DNA from: an uncultured Oscillospiraceae bacterium
GTDB taxonomy: Bacteria > Bacillota > Clostridia > Oscillospirales > Oscillospiraceae
DNA: 5,952 nucleotides
Direction: 5' to 3'
NCBI GenBank assembly: GCA_944385455.1
Contig: CALWXI010000169.1
Span: 1 to 5,952 of the forward strand
The notes below the pieces were generated by a model. It saw only the letters and a list, made by a program, of their open reading frames with translations, did no database searches and was not told the DNA's origin. Below are positions 5,876 through 5,952 of the stretch, in pieces (position 1 is the stretch's first letter; each line of letters begins with the position of its first letter). The position numbers were made by a program, and so were the translations under genes.

Positions 5876-5952
5876 CGTTCGTTCTCCTTTACCACCTGCG
5901 CCAGAGCCTCCGCGTCCGCCACGGTCTCCACCGTGTAGACGGGCATCTCCGG
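5872..5952 (-). CDS. fabD: C-terminal end of an upstream gene, probably malonyl-CoA:ACP transacylase FabD
   Basis: The last 26 codons of an open frame entering from the right edge, ending in TGA (5874-5872) that overlaps the fabG start as ATGA. The visible peptide begins PEMPVYTVETVADAEALAQV and ends VVKENER. No catalytic motif of FabD (GHSLGE, GPGK) is in the window. The assignment rests on position, since fabD precedes fabG in most bacterial fab clusters, and on the resemblance of the V-Y-x-V-E-x-V-x-x-x-x-x-L tail to clostridial FabD C-termini. If correct, the enzyme transfers malonyl from CoA to ACP to feed FabF. FabK or another fab protein is the main alternative. Confidence 0.6.
   Translation of the reverse strand, partial: PEMPVYTVETVADAEALAQVVKENER

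Noticed and set aside
1..5952. CRISPR arrays, insertion sequences, tRNA/rRNA genes, phage or toxin-antitoxin modules
   Set aside because: No spaced direct repeats, transposase-like motifs, terminal inverted repeats, tRNA cloverleaf elements or compositional breaks were seen; nearly all bases are accounted for by housekeeping genes and short gaps.

Overview
The window is GC-rich (roughly two thirds G+C by eye) with strong ATG/SD signals and sigma-A-type promoters. Its gene set (a fabD-fabG-fabF-fabZ type II fatty acid cluster with a MarR-family regulator) is of Firmicutes style. The best inference is a high-GC clostridial gut-type bacterium of the Oscillospiraceae/Flavonifractor-Lawsonibacter kind; this rests on gene style and composition, and no marker gene is present to prove it.

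Layout. (1) Left, minus strand, 1-1705: a two-gene unit reading leftwards. It holds a 200-aa cysteine-rich multi-zinc-ribbon protein of unknown function, then a cation diffusion facilitator (CDF) metal exporter whose 3' end runs off the window. (2) 1706-1847: a divergent promoter region with two well-formed sigma-A-type promoters back to back, each with a 17-bp spacer. (3) Plus strand, 1848-2792: glutamyl-Q tRNA(Asp) synthetase (GluQ-RS), alone. (4) 2819-2854: a perfect 16-bp stem with an AAAA loop between convergent genes, acting as a shared bidirectional terminator. (5) Right, minus strand, 2873-5952: the downstream end of a fatty acid synthesis operon, read right to left as the fabD 3' end, fabG, fabF, fabZ and a marR-type regulator.

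How the genes work together. FabD loads malonyl onto ACP, FabF condenses it with acyl-ACP, FabG reduces the 3-ketoacyl-ACP and FabZ dehydrates the product. The enoyl reductase, FabH, ACP and acetyl-CoA carboxylase genes are not in the window. fabD/fabG overlap by 4 nt and fabF/fabZ are 2 nt apart, so translation is probably coupled. The MarR-type protein is last in the cluster, behind a GC-rich hairpin, and is a candidate FabT-like regulator of the operon. GluQ-RS belongs to tRNA modification and the CDF unit to metal homeostasis; neither has an evident link to lipid synthesis.

Nothing here looks like a mobile element, CRISPR array, phage remnant or defence island. The region reads as ordinary core genome. 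The points worth a second look are the uncharacterised zinc-ribbon protein paired with a probable Mn-type CDF, the terminal position of the regulator with the hairpin before it, and the fabF-fabZ junction without accB.
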